DNA of 10,664 nt from Candidatus Brocadiaceae bacterium (GCA_919901895.1 CAKKQI010000493.1:1-10664); one strand, 5' to 3'; shown: positions 1 to 5,792, counted from the first letter of the stretch. Notes: generated by a model not told the origin, from the letters alone. Translations and numbers: made by a program.

Positions 1-1254
1 TCTCTTTCTCTCTGGGCTCAGCGAAAGGGAATTTCGCTTCTCAGCACCGGCGATTTCACCCATCCCAACTATTTTGCCGAACTGCGTTTGAGGTTAAAAC
101 CGGCCGAGCCGGGTTTATTTGTCCTTAAAAAAGGAAATTCTTCCACCCGTTTTATTTTAACCACCGAAATAAGCAATATGTTTTCGGTTAATGGACGCGG
201 CCGGCGTATTCATACCATTATTTTTGCGCCAAGTTTTGAAGTGGTCAGCAAAATAAATAGTGAACTGAGGAAAATCGGGAATATTGCATCAGACGGACGG
301 CCTATTTTCGGCCGGCCGGTTAAGGATATGGTTAAACTGATTCTGGATATTTCTTCCGACTGCCTGATCGTCCCGGCCCATGCCTGGACGCCGTGGTTTT
401 CGCTTTACGGCTCCAATTCCGGTTTTGATTCCATTGAAGAGTGTTTTGAAGAAGAATCAAAAAATATTCACTGTATTGAAACAGGGCTTTCATCCGACCC
501 GGCGATGAACTGGCGCTTGAGCGCCCTGGATAAAATCACGCTGATTTCCAATTCCGATGCCCATTCCCCGGCTAAAATCGGCCGCGAAGCTAATGTTTTT
601 GATTGCGATTTATCTTATTATGAAATTATTGATGTGCTTAAAAAGAAAGACGCAAAACGGTTTCTTTTCACCGTGGAATTTTTCCCGGAAGAGGGGAAAT
701 ACCATTTTGACGGCCACCGTAATTGTAATATTCTTTTTTCTCCAACGGAATCTAAAAAACATAAAAACATCTGCCCGGTCTGCCAGCGGCCATTAACTCT
801 GGGAGTAATGACCCGGGTTGAAGCGTTAGCCGACCGGCCGGAAGGGTACCAGCCGGCCGGAACTATCCCCGCGAAACATATGGTTCCTCTGGAAGAAATC
901 ATTGCCGATGCCCTTGGCCAAAAACCGGGAACGGTGAATGTCGAACACGAATATAACAGATTAATTGAAAAAGGCGGTAATGAATTTAAGATCCTGCTTG
1001 ATTTGTCACCGGAAGAGTTGTCTCATTATACCTCCAGCCGGATTGTGGAAGGAATAAGATTGGTCCGGGAAGGTAAATTGAAAATCATTCCAGGGCATGA
1101 CGGCGTTTACGGAAAAATTAAAATTTTTGACGAACCGGCTCCAGCCTCATTACCCGGTCAGGTGGCCGACCGGGGAAATCAATCATACTCCGATAAAACC
1201 GGGCCAAGCCAATCAGCCACTCCGAGATTACCGATCCAGATGAATTTGTTTTAA
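1..1254 (+). CDS. Endonuclease Q family protein (PHP-domain DNA repair nuclease), 5'-partial
   Basis: EndoQ cleaves DNA 5' to deaminated bases (uracil, hypoxanthine, xanthine) and abasic sites; the family was characterised in Thermococcales and some bacteria. The frame is open to base 1, so the gene enters from outside; 417 residues are visible and perhaps 25 N-terminal ones, including the first PHP metal motif (DLHxH), are missing. A TTG at 88 is internal, because the preceding residues (SLWAQRKGI, TGDFTHP) match the family. Visible landmarks: TGDFTHP (about 16-22), PAHAWTPWFS (125-134), ETGLSSDP (160-167), SNSDAHSP (183-190), VEFFPEEGKYH (225-235), a Cys cluster ending CPVC (258-261) that probably binds zinc, and ADRPEGY. 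After the conserved core (to about residue 378) comes a low-complexity linker and a terminal QMNLF. The gene runs convergently into bioF with a 27-bp overlap. Family assignment is firm; substrate range is inferred. Confidence 0.93.
   Translation, partial: SLSLWAQRKGISLLSTGDFTHPNYFAELRLRLKPAEPGLFVLKKGNSSTRFILTTEISNMFSVNGRGRRIHTIIFAPSFEVVSKINSELRKIGNIASDGRPIFGRPVKDMVKLILDISSDCLIVPAHAWTPWFSLYGSNSGFDSIEECFEEESKNIHCIETGLSSDPAMNWRLSALDKITLISNSDAHSPAKIGREANVFDCDLSYYEIIDVLKKKDAKRFLFTVEFFPEEGKYHFDGHRNCNILFSPTESKKHKNICPVCQRPLTLGVMTRVEALADRPEGYQPAGTIPAKHMVPLEEIIADALGQKPGTVNVEHEYNRLIEKGGNEFKILLDLSPEELSHYTSSRIVEGIRLVREGKLKIIPGHDGVYGKIKIFDEPAPASLPGQVADRGNQSYSDKTGPSQSATPRLPIQMNLF
1153..1174. repeat. Inverted repeat within the EndoQ linker
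   Basis: CCCGGTC (1153-1159) and GACCGGG (1168-1174) form a 7-bp stem around an 8-nt loop. It lies in the poorly conserved linker between the nuclease core and the terminal QMNLF. It may be another coding-embedded palindrome of the kind seen in bioB, surE and the TPR gene, but the stem is short and CCGG is common throughout this DNA. Confidence 0.4.
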
Positions 1255-2469
1255 ACATTTGAGCAAGGCATCAAGATGCGTTCGTTGATGCATCGCGGTA
1301 ACGCTAATCCTCAAACGACTCTGCCCATACGGAACGGTCGGCGGCCTGATCGCCGGAACAAAAAATCCTTTCTGCCAGAGATAATCGGCGATCTTCAAAG
1401 TTTTTTTCTCGTCGCCGATCATAATCGGAATAATCGGCGTCTCAGAACCGCGCCGGTCAAAACCTGATTCCATCAATTTGTTTTTGATATAATCGGTATT
1501 AGCCCATAATTTTTTTCTTAAAACCGGCTGGGTTTGAATTATTTCTAATGCTTTAAGACCGGCGGCGCAGGAAGCCGGCGGCAGAGCGGTCGTAAAAATA
1601 AAAGGACGTGATTTACTGCGGAGGTAACTGATTAGTTTTTTAGAACCGGTCACAAATCCGCCGATGCCGCCCAAGGCTTTACTGAAAGTTCCGGTAATGA
1701 CATCAATTTGTTTTTCCACTCCGAGATGTTCCGCTAAACCAAGGCCGCGATTTCCCAGTATGCCGGTCCCATGCGCCTCGTCAATAATCGTAATGGCCTG
1801 ATATTTTTGGGCGAGGGTAACGATTTCTCTTAACGGGGCCGGATCACCATCCATACTGAAGATTGAATCCGTTACGATAAAGATTTTAGATGGTCGATGA
1901 CAAACTGCAAATTTATTTTCCTTAAACCTTTTTAACCCCTCTTCCAAATGAGTAACATCCCGGTGGTGATAAATATATAATTTCGCCCCTGTCAGGCGGC
2001 AGGCATCAACCAAGCTGGCGTGGTTAAGTTCGTCGCAGAAAATAAAATCGTTTTTATTAACCAGCGTGGTAATAACACCGAGATTAGCCGCATAGCCGGA
2101 AGTAAAAACTAAGGCGTCTTCGGTTTGTTTAAAACGGGCCAGGGACTGTTCTAATTCTTCGTGCGGAGTAAAGGTCCCGGCCATTAAACGGGAAGCGCCG
2201 GAACCAACTCCAAATTTTTTAATGGCTGCTATCGCGGCCCGCCGTAACGCCGGATGTTGGGCCAGACCTAAATAATCATTAGTGCAAAAGGAAAGATACC
2301 ATTTATCTTTGGCCGGTAGTAAGCGGCGACCGGTCATCAGTGACCGGTCATCAGTGATTTTTACACGGGGACCATTAATAGCCGCAATGGTTTTAAATTT
2401 ACGAATTAATCCCTGTTGTTTTAATTTTTCAAGTTCCCGGCTGACAAAGTGCAACCCCGTATATTTCAT
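1228..2469 (-). CDS. bioF: 8-amino-7-oxononanoate (KAPA) synthase
   Basis: PLP-dependent alpha-oxoamine synthase that condenses pimeloyl-ACP/CoA with L-alanine to give KAPA, the first dedicated ring-forming step of biotin synthesis; cytosolic. The 413 residues include CTNDYLGL (62-69), GSGASRLMAGT (89-99), the cofactor-ring histidine in ELNHASL, SIFSMDGD (202-209), DEAHGTG (230-236), the PLP lysine in TFSKALGG (K264) and the BioF-typical AIRPPTVPYG near the C-terminus. That last motif and the bioB neighbour favour BioF over glycine C-acetyltransferase (Kbl). The segment at 38-56, before YLSFCTNDY, is about ten residues longer than in E. coli BioF and is partly encoded by a 14-bp tandem duplication. 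The start follows bioB by 20 nt with no strong ribosome site. The 3' end overlaps the convergent EndoQ gene by 27 bp, leaving no room for a terminator. Confidence 0.93.
   Translation of the reverse strand: MKYTGLHFVSRELEKLKQQGLIRKFKTIAAINGPRVKITDDRSLMTGRRLLPAKDKWYLSFCTNDYLGLAQHPALRRAAIAAIKKFGVGSGASRLMAGTFTPHEELEQSLARFKQTEDALVFTSGYAANLGVITTLVNKNDFIFCDELNHASLVDACRLTGAKLYIYHHRDVTHLEEGLKRFKENKFAVCHRPSKIFIVTDSIFSMDGDPAPLREIVTLAQKYQAITIIDEAHGTGILGNRGLGLAEHLGVEKQIDVITGTFSKALGGIGGFVTGSKKLISYLRSKSRPFIFTTALPPASCAAGLKALEIIQTQPVLRKKLWANTDYIKNKLMESGFDRRGSETPIIPIMIGDEKKTLKIADYLWQKGFFVPAIRPPTVPYGQSRLRISVTAMHQRTHLDALLKCLKQIHLDR
1237..1251 (+). other. Candidate sliding-clamp-binding pentapeptide at the EndoQ C-terminus
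   Basis: The last five codons before the stop encode QMNLF. This fits the bacterial beta-clamp-binding consensus QL[SD]LF (relaxed QxxLF). It lies at the free C-terminus after a linker of about 30 residues rich in Ser, Gly, Pro and Gln, the usual placement for clamp-tethering peptides. Archaeal EndoQ is reported to work with PCNA. That this peptide binds the clamp is inference. The motif lies wholly inside the region overlapping the antisense end of bioF. Confidence 0.55.
2328..2355. repeat. 14-bp perfect tandem duplication inside bioF
   Basis: GACCGGTCATCAGT occurs twice head to tail (2328-2341 and 2342-2355). Read on the coding strand, the two copies are in different frames and encode the stretch around TDDRSLMTG in the BioF N-terminal region. 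This is where the protein is longer than typical BioF. The unit contains the 8-bp palindrome GACCGGTC. A single 14-bp duplication shifts frame, so a compensating change or a longer original insertion is implied. Confidence 0.85.
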
Positions 2470-2480
2470 ATCAGGTGTGT

Positions 2481-2502
2481 CCCGCCCTTTTAAAAGAGCG
2501 GG
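2481..2502. repeat. Near-perfect 22-bp palindrome spanning the bioB stop codon
   Basis: CCCGCCCTTTTAAAAGAGCGGG is self-complementary except for one position per arm. It covers the last codons and stop of bioB (TAA at 2490-2492) and most of the 20-nt gap before bioF. On the coding strand the same bases encode the C-terminal PLF. The CCCGC...GCGGG arms match the cores of the other palindromes in the window. It could fold in the bioB-bioF mRNA, but there is no U-tract, so a terminator is unlikely. Confidence 0.75.
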
Positions 2503-3533
2503 GTGTGATTAAATTTTAAACCGAGGTCTTTTAACATCCGGATATCGTCTTCCGCAGACCGACCCGGCTGGGTCAGATACCCGCCGATCATCATCCCGTC
2601 GGCCCCGGCATAAAAAATCCATGATTGCAAATCACGTAAATTTTTTTCCCGGCCGGCGCAGATACGGATATTTTTATCCGGTAAAACATAACGGAAAAGG
2701 GCAATCGTTCGTAATATCTCCAACGGAGGTAAGGATGAATAATCGGCCAGAACGGTTCCTTTAACCGGCATCAGAAAATTAAGCGGAATGGAATCGACAT
2801 TGAGGTCTCTCATCGTAAACGCCAGATCAATCCGGTCTGACCAAGTTTCTCCCATTCCAAAAATACCACCGCTGCAGACAAATAAACCGGCTTCTTTGAG
2901 ATTTTTAATCGTATCAAGACGTTCCTGATAAGAATGAGTGGTGCAAATTTGGGGAAAGAAACGTTCGGATGTTTCCAGATTATGATGACATTTTCTCATC
3001 CCCGCTTCTTTCAGTTTCCTGGCTTGAGATACGGTTAACTGTCCCAATGAAGCGCATAAATATGGCGTTGAATGGTCCTCGGCCGATGAAGACGGACTTG
3101 TCCCGCTCACGGCGGGATAAGTTGTTATGAGTTCCCGGCTCATTTGACAGAGAGAATCAAAATCATCGTCCGATAATTCATTTCCGCTGGTCACAATACT
3201 AAACCCGTTAGCTCCGATTTGCCTGGTTCGTTCATAACCTTTGACCAGTTCTGTTTTATCAACCAACGGATATGTTTTAACGTTTGTAGAATGATGAGAT
3301 GATTGGGCGCAGAATTTGCAATCTTCGGCGCAGGCGCCGCTTTTGGCATTGATGATGGAGCAAAGTCCGATGGTATCACCTTTAAAATGACGCCTCAATT
3401 GATTTGCCCCGTGCAGAATATCCCATAGGTCCGTGTTTTCGGAAACCAAAAATTCGGCTTCGTTCCGATTTATCTTATGACCGTTTAAAATAAACGACAG
3501 CAGGTTAGAAATGTTTAACATATTATAGGACAT
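2490..3533 (-). CDS. bioB: Biotin synthase (radical SAM), with an in-frame insertion
   Basis: Inserts sulfur into dethiobiotin, the last step of biotin synthesis. Starting at the ATG at 3533 gives 347 residues. A second ATG (3521) and an in-frame TTG (3599, overlapping surE) are possible; family alignment (LLSFILNGHKI as the first helix) favours 3521 or 3533. Neither has a Shine-Dalgarno sequence. Seen: radical-SAM CxxxCxxC as CAEDCKFC (68-75), YPLV, SIVTSG, LCASLG (Cys 160, E. coli C128 position), HNLETS, YQERLDT, FVCSGG (Cys 220, E. coli C188 position), PVKGT and IRICAGRE. The position of E. coli C97 is Ser here (FSIVTSG), and there is an extra Cys at 292 in IRICAGRE. An insertion of roughly 17 residues precedes PYLCASLG, nine of them encoded by the palindrome at 3096-3122. 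It lies downstream of surE, probably on one transcript. Confidence 0.93.
   Translation of the reverse strand: MSYNMLNISNLLSFILNGHKINRNEAEFLVSENTDLWDILHGANQLRRHFKGDTIGLCSIINAKSGACAEDCKFCAQSSHHSTNVKTYPLVDKTELVKGYERTRQIGANGFSIVTSGNELSDDDFDSLCQMSRELITTYPAVSGTSPSSSAEDHSTPYLCASLGQLTVSQARKLKEAGMRKCHHNLETSERFFPQICTTHSYQERLDTIKNLKEAGLFVCSGGIFGMGETWSDRIDLAFTMRDLNVDSIPLNFLMPVKGTVLADYSSLPPLEILRTIALFRYVLPDKNIRICAGREKNLRDLQSWIFYAGADGMMIGGYLTQPGRSAEDDIRMLKDLGLKFNHTPLF
3096..3122. repeat. 27-bp palindromic element inserted in frame in bioB
   Basis: The arms ACTT-g-TCCCGC and GGCGGGA-t-AAGT surround a short loop, giving a 27-bp imperfect palindrome, exactly nine codons. Translated on the bioB strand it gives TYPAVSGTS, falling where BioB from other bacteria has no such residues. 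Its TCCCGC/GCGGGA core recurs at 2481-2502, 3854-3893 and elsewhere in the window. The pattern of a palindrome adding whole codons within an otherwise conserved enzyme resembles the Rickettsia palindromic elements. Movement of the element is inferred. Confidence 0.7.
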
Positions 3534-3558
3534 TGTAACAATTTTAAGTGTCACAATG
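3531..3558 (-). promoter_or_regulatory. Dyad upstream of bioB, possible operator
   Basis: On the - strand CATTGTGAC (3558 to 3550) and GTTACAATG (3539 to 3531) form a 9-bp inverted repeat with one mismatch around a 10-nt AT-rich spacer. The second arm ends on the candidate bioB ATG at 3533, and a TATAAT (3527 to 3522) follows directly. The ends resemble the TTGTxAAC/GTTxACAA halves of BirA operators, but arm and spacer lengths differ, so no regulator is assigned. Confidence 0.35.
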
Positions 3559-3573
3559 CAATCGGGGTAGAGA

Positions 3574-4404
3574 TTACCAGATTTGCGGGTGATTAGCAAG
3601 AAATTGATTATCAGTAAAATCGGCCAGAAGGGGCGTGACGGAAATATAACCGGCGCGCAATGTTTTTATATCGGACGGCACAGAAAGTACTAACGTATTT
3701 TCAGTTTTGCGTTTCTTCTGCCAGGTAGCTTCCGGTCCTGACTTCATCCAGTAATAAGAACGTCCCCGCGGGTCCGTGCTATGAATAAATTCATCTCTGG
3801 TAATGGTTAAATCTTGATGGGTGAATTTAATGCCTTTAACCCGTAAAACCCCCGTTCCGTCCCGCCCCGCCATCAGCGGGGTAAGGCGGGAACGAGGCAG
3901 GTTAATATTAAACATACTGCCGTTTGGTAACTTAGCAGATAGGAGGGATTTAATTACAGAAACCGCTTTTCGGGCGGCGGCTGGAAAATTAGACTTTCCG
4001 CGGGGTGACTTTTCTAATGAAACGGCAAAAGAATTAATGCCCCAGAGCGAGGCCTCCAGGGCCGCGGCGACCGTCCCCGAATAAAATATGTCGCCGCCGA
4101 CGTTCGCCCCGTCATTGACACCGGATACAACTATATCAGGAAATTTATTCATGAATTTACAAAGAGCGATTTTAACGCAATCGGCCGGGGTGCCGTCCAG
4201 AATCAAAGAATAATGATTTTTTGCACCAAAGTAACTCGTCTTATGGACAAAAAGTGGTTTGAAAATACTGATGGAATGGCTGACCGCGCTGTGTTGATGA
4301 AGCGGGGCGATCGTGGTTACCCGGCCAAACTTATGAAGTTCTTTTTGTAATGCGAGCAAGCCGGGGCTATCGGCGCCGTCATCATTGGTAAGCAAAATAT
4401 TCAT
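3574..4404 (-). CDS. surE: 5'/3'-nucleotidase SurE
   Basis: Metal-dependent phosphatase acting on nucleoside monophosphates, cytosolic, often stationary-phase or stress associated. The 276 residues begin MNILLTNDDGADSPG with the metal-binding NDDG motif. They continue with the conserved SAVSHS, LDGTPADCVK, SGVNDGANVGGDIFYSGTVAAALE (shown by the NDG and YSGT motifs) and FNINLP. The C-terminal half (DPRGRSYYWM, YISVTPL) is also typical. A palindrome at 3854-3893 lies in frame after the INLP motif and encodes the odd RSRLTPLMAGRDGTG stretch. The ATG at 4404 is only 7 nt beyond a perfect -10 box, so the mRNA is probably leaderless; no Shine-Dalgarno is present. The stop lies 41 nt before the likely bioB start, so surE probably leads a surE-bioB-bioF transcript. 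Confidence 0.93.
   Translation of the reverse strand: MNILLTNDDGADSPGLLALQKELHKFGRVTTIAPLHQHSAVSHSISIFKPLFVHKTSYFGAKNHYSLILDGTPADCVKIALCKFMNKFPDIVVSGVNDGANVGGDIFYSGTVAAALEASLWGINSFAVSLEKSPRGKSNFPAAARKAVSVIKSLLSAKLPNGSMFNINLPRSRLTPLMAGRDGTGVLRVKGIKFTHQDLTITRDEFIHSTDPRGRSYYWMKSGPEATWQKKRKTENTLVLSVPSDIKTLRAGYISVTPLLADFTDNQFLANHPQIW
3854..3893. repeat. 40-bp GC-rich palindromic element in frame in surE
   Basis: Outer arms GTTCC/GGAAC, middle arms TCCCGCC (3860-3866) and GGCGGGA (3885-3891), and an inner GC-rich hairpin around CATCA give a nested imperfect palindrome. It encodes the region after FNINLP in SurE, where residues like RSRLTPLMAGRDGTG replace the short loop usual in this family, and the frame stays open. 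The TCCCGCC arms are shared with the bioB element. Confidence 0.65.
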
Positions 4405-4411
4405 AGCCGGG

Positions 4412-4439
4412 ATTATACCACGATAACATCTTTTGTCAA
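4412..4439 (-). promoter_or_regulatory. Perfect-consensus sigma-70-type promoter for surE-bioB-bioF
   Basis: On the - strand TTGACA (4439 to 4434), a 16-nt spacer and TATAAT (4417 to 4412), preceded by TGG as an extended -10. The surE ATG begins 7 nt past the -10, where transcription itself should start, so the message would have no leader. Both hexamers are exact consensus, which is the reason for high confidence. Confidence 0.85.
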
Positions 4440-4480
4440 AAATAAAATGGTCCCGATAGAACTATCTGCCTACCGATAAG

Positions 4481-4519
4481 ATAAATTTTATCCTGATGTC
4501 GCATCGGGATAAAATTTAT
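4481..4519. repeat. 18-bp-stem inverted repeat at the 3' end of the sigma-factor gene
   Basis: Arms 4481-4498 and 4502-4519 pair over 18 positions with one mismatch around a 3-nt loop. The outer part is AT-rich (ATAAATTTTATCC) and the inner part is CCTGATG/CATCGGG. It starts on the sigma-gene stop codon and lies between the sigma gene and the surE promoter. It probably separates the two transcription units, though no clear U-tract follows on either strand. The inner CCCGATG-N3-CATCGGG core matches the hairpin at 5306-5324. Confidence 0.8.
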
Positions 4520-5292
4520 AACCAGTCATATTTATGACGGTTATATTGCGACTGAAGACGCTCCATCAAACGGGCGAAAATCTGGCTGACCCGCGATTCG
4601 GAAATATCCAGGACCCGGCCGATTTGTTTCATCGTCAAATCATCGTAAAAATATAATTCCAGCACCAGCCGCTCTTTTTCAGACAGCTTATTTTTAATGT
4701 ATTCAATTAATTCCTTGTTCTGGATCATCAGAAAAGAATCCTTTTCCTTATTATCTTTAAGGAGATTTGAAGTTTCCGTCGCCGGCTCGTTCTCCTCAGA
4801 ACTGTTTTTATGGTTTAATCTAAGAATACTGATCGCCGCTGCGTCTTTAACCAGTTTGAGATATTCATCGTCAGATAACCTTAACTCTTTTTTCATTTCA
4901 AATTCGGTGGGCGGCCGGCCCAGTTTGCTTTCCAGTTTTTTGCAAGCGTTTTTCAATTGATGATTCTTACTCCGGACCAACCGGGGAACCCAATCCAGGT
5001 CGCGCAATTCATCCAGCATCGCCCCCCTGATCCGGTTAACGCAGTAAGTTTCAAATTTAATTTCCCGGCTCAGGTCAAAAAGCTTAATGGCATCAACTAA
5101 TCCAAAAACGCCGGCGCTGGCCAGGTCTTCCTGGTCAACACAACCCGGTAATTGGGCTCGTAATTTTTCAGACAGAAGACGCACCAGTGGAAGATAGTGT
5201 TTAATTAACCGGTTACGTAAGCGGTTATTCGGACCCCTTTTATACTTTTTCCAAACTATTGACATATCAGCAGAATTGTTCAACCCGTTCAT
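4516..5292 (-). CDS. RNA polymerase sigma factor, FliA/WhiG (sigma-28) family
   Basis: Alternative sigma factor that directs core RNA polymerase to a special promoter class; relatives control motility genes (FliA) or development (WhiG). The 258 residues show region 2 (about 27-105: LIKHYLPLVR, SAGVFGLVDAIKLFD, FETYCVNRIRGAMLDELRDLDWVPR), region 3 (about 112-150: KKLESKLGRPPTEFEM) and region 4 with its helix-turn-helix (203-247: LSEKERLVLELYFYDDLT, IGRVLDISESRVSQI). The linker between regions 3 and 4 (about 160-190) is Ser/Glu/Asn/Lys-rich and longer than usual. The ATG at 5292 has the only strong Shine-Dalgarno in the window, AGGAGG 6 nt upstream. It follows the MerR-like gene by 114 nt. No flagellar gene is nearby, so its regulon cannot be judged here. 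Confidence 0.92.
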   Translation of the reverse strand: MNGLNNSADMSIVWKKYKRGPNNRLRNRLIKHYLPLVRLLSEKLRAQLPGCVDQEDLASAGVFGLVDAIKLFDLSREIKFETYCVNRIRGAMLDELRDLDWVPRLVRSKNHQLKNACKKLESKLGRPPTEFEMKKELRLSDDEYLKLVKDAAAISILRLNHKNSSEENEPATETSNLLKDNKEKDSFLMIQNKELIEYIKNKLSEKERLVLELYFYDDLTMKQIGRVLDISESRVSQIFARLMERLQSQYNRHKYDWL

Positions 5293-5298
5293 TTTTTT

Positions 5299-5304
5299 CC
5301 TCCT
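5299..5304 (-). promoter_or_regulatory. Strong Shine-Dalgarno of the sigma-factor gene
   Basis: AGGAGG on the - strand, followed by six adenines and the ATG at 5292, fixes this start. It is unusual here because neighbouring genes lack such a site. The palindrome 5306-5324 ends one base upstream of it. Confidence 0.85.
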
Positions 5305-5305
5305 G

Positions 5306-5324
5306 CCCCGATGTTACATCGGGG
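5306..5324. repeat. Perfect hairpin directly upstream of the sigma-gene ribosome site
   Basis: CCCCGATGT / ACATCGGGG is a perfect 9-bp inverted repeat with a one-base centre (effectively 8 bp with a 3-nt loop in RNA). It shares CCCGATG-N3-CATCGGG with the hairpin at 4481-4519 on the other side of the gene, so the two copies bracket the sigma gene. In the mRNA it would sit one base before AGGAGG. Confidence 0.8.
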
Positions 5325-5353
5325 TTTCCCTCTCCCTAGTTTTTGTTAAATCA

Positions 5354-5397
5354 GCCCCGCCGCCCTTTAGCGGGACAGTCCCACCAAAAGGCGGGGC
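5354..5397. repeat. GC-rich palindromic element between merR-like and sigma genes
   Basis: Arms GCCCCGCC (5354-5361) and GGCGGGGC (5390-5397) enclose a smaller hairpin GGGAC-a-GTCCC (5372-5382). The outer arms are identical to the arms of the palindrome inside the TPR-peptidase gene (9348-9365). It starts 9 bases beyond the merR-like stop. It may act in mRNA processing or termination, but there is no U-tract. Confidence 0.75.
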
Positions 5398-5406
5398 GAA
5401 TAGTAG

Positions 5407-5670
5407 TTACGATTTTTTCTTGGCGGCCAGCATCTCTTTAATCTCTTTCAACGTGTGGTGTCGTTTCAACATTTCTATTTTGCGTAATTGTTCAAAAACA
5501 CCTTCGTTATACAAGCGGTGTCCGGCCGGGGTCCGTTCGGACTCGGCAATTAATCCCATCATCGTATAATTATGGATTGTCTGGCGCGACACCTTGATGT
5601 TATTTTCCCCTAACACGCGTAAAATTTCCGCCACCCCGTAAAGTTTTTTCGGCTTAAAGTGTCTGAACAT
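5407..5670 (-). CDS. MerR-family DNA-binding protein, single-domain
   Basis: A small 87-residue protein made almost wholly of a winged-helix MerR DNA-binding domain: YGVAEILRVLG (11-21), the recognition helix region VSRQTIHNYTMMGLI (27-41), the wing TPAGHRLYNEGVFEQLRKI (47-65) and a final helix LKEIKEML. The usual dimerisation helix and effector domain are absent, as in short MerR-like (HTH_17/excisionase-type or HspR-like) regulators, so no inducer can be named. The start at 5670 has only a weak GGAA upstream. Its upstream region holds a promoter with an inverted repeat over the -10, suggesting autoregulation. It precedes the sigma-factor gene on the same strand and may control it. Confidence 0.85.
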   Translation of the reverse strand: MFRHFKPKKLYGVAEILRVLGENNIKVSRQTIHNYTMMGLIAESERTPAGHRLYNEGVFEQLRKIEMLKRHHTLKEIKEMLAAKKKS

Positions 5671-5719
5671 CGGATATTTCCAACCCGCCCCTCTATTTTT
5701 TACATTCCGTAAATTACGT

Positions 5720-5753
5720 ATTATAGTTTACACTATGTAATAGTCTTTGTCAA
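5720..5753 (-). promoter_or_regulatory. Promoter and possible operator of the merR-like gene
   Basis: On the - strand TTGACA (5753 to 5748) is followed after 17 nt by TAAACT (5730 to 5725) and after 22 nt by TATAAT (5725 to 5720). Two inverted repeats cover the -10: ATAGT-N4-ACTAT (5723-5736) and GTAAA/TTTAC (5709-5731). MerR-type regulators bind dyads within such promoters, so self-control is plausible. The leader to the ATG is about 50 nt. Confidence 0.6.
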
Positions 5754-5792
5754 GTAAAAAATTAAAATTTTATAAAAATATTTTTTGGTAGC

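Noticed and set aside
3522..3527. TATAAT on the - strand at the bioB start, read as a bioB promoter
   Set aside because: Transcription would begin after both plausible bioB ATG codons, no good -35 lies 16-18 nt upstream, and no later start codon keeps the family's first helix. Kept only as context for the dyad.
3531..3558. Assignment of the bioB dyad as a BirA operator
   Set aside because: The arms lack the full TTGTxAACC half-site and the spacer is about 10 nt rather than about 15, so the match is only superficial.
4481..4519. Calling the long hairpin an intrinsic terminator
   Set aside because: The stem is long and stable, but no run of T follows on either strand, and the base of the stem is AT-rich. 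Recorded as a repeat instead.
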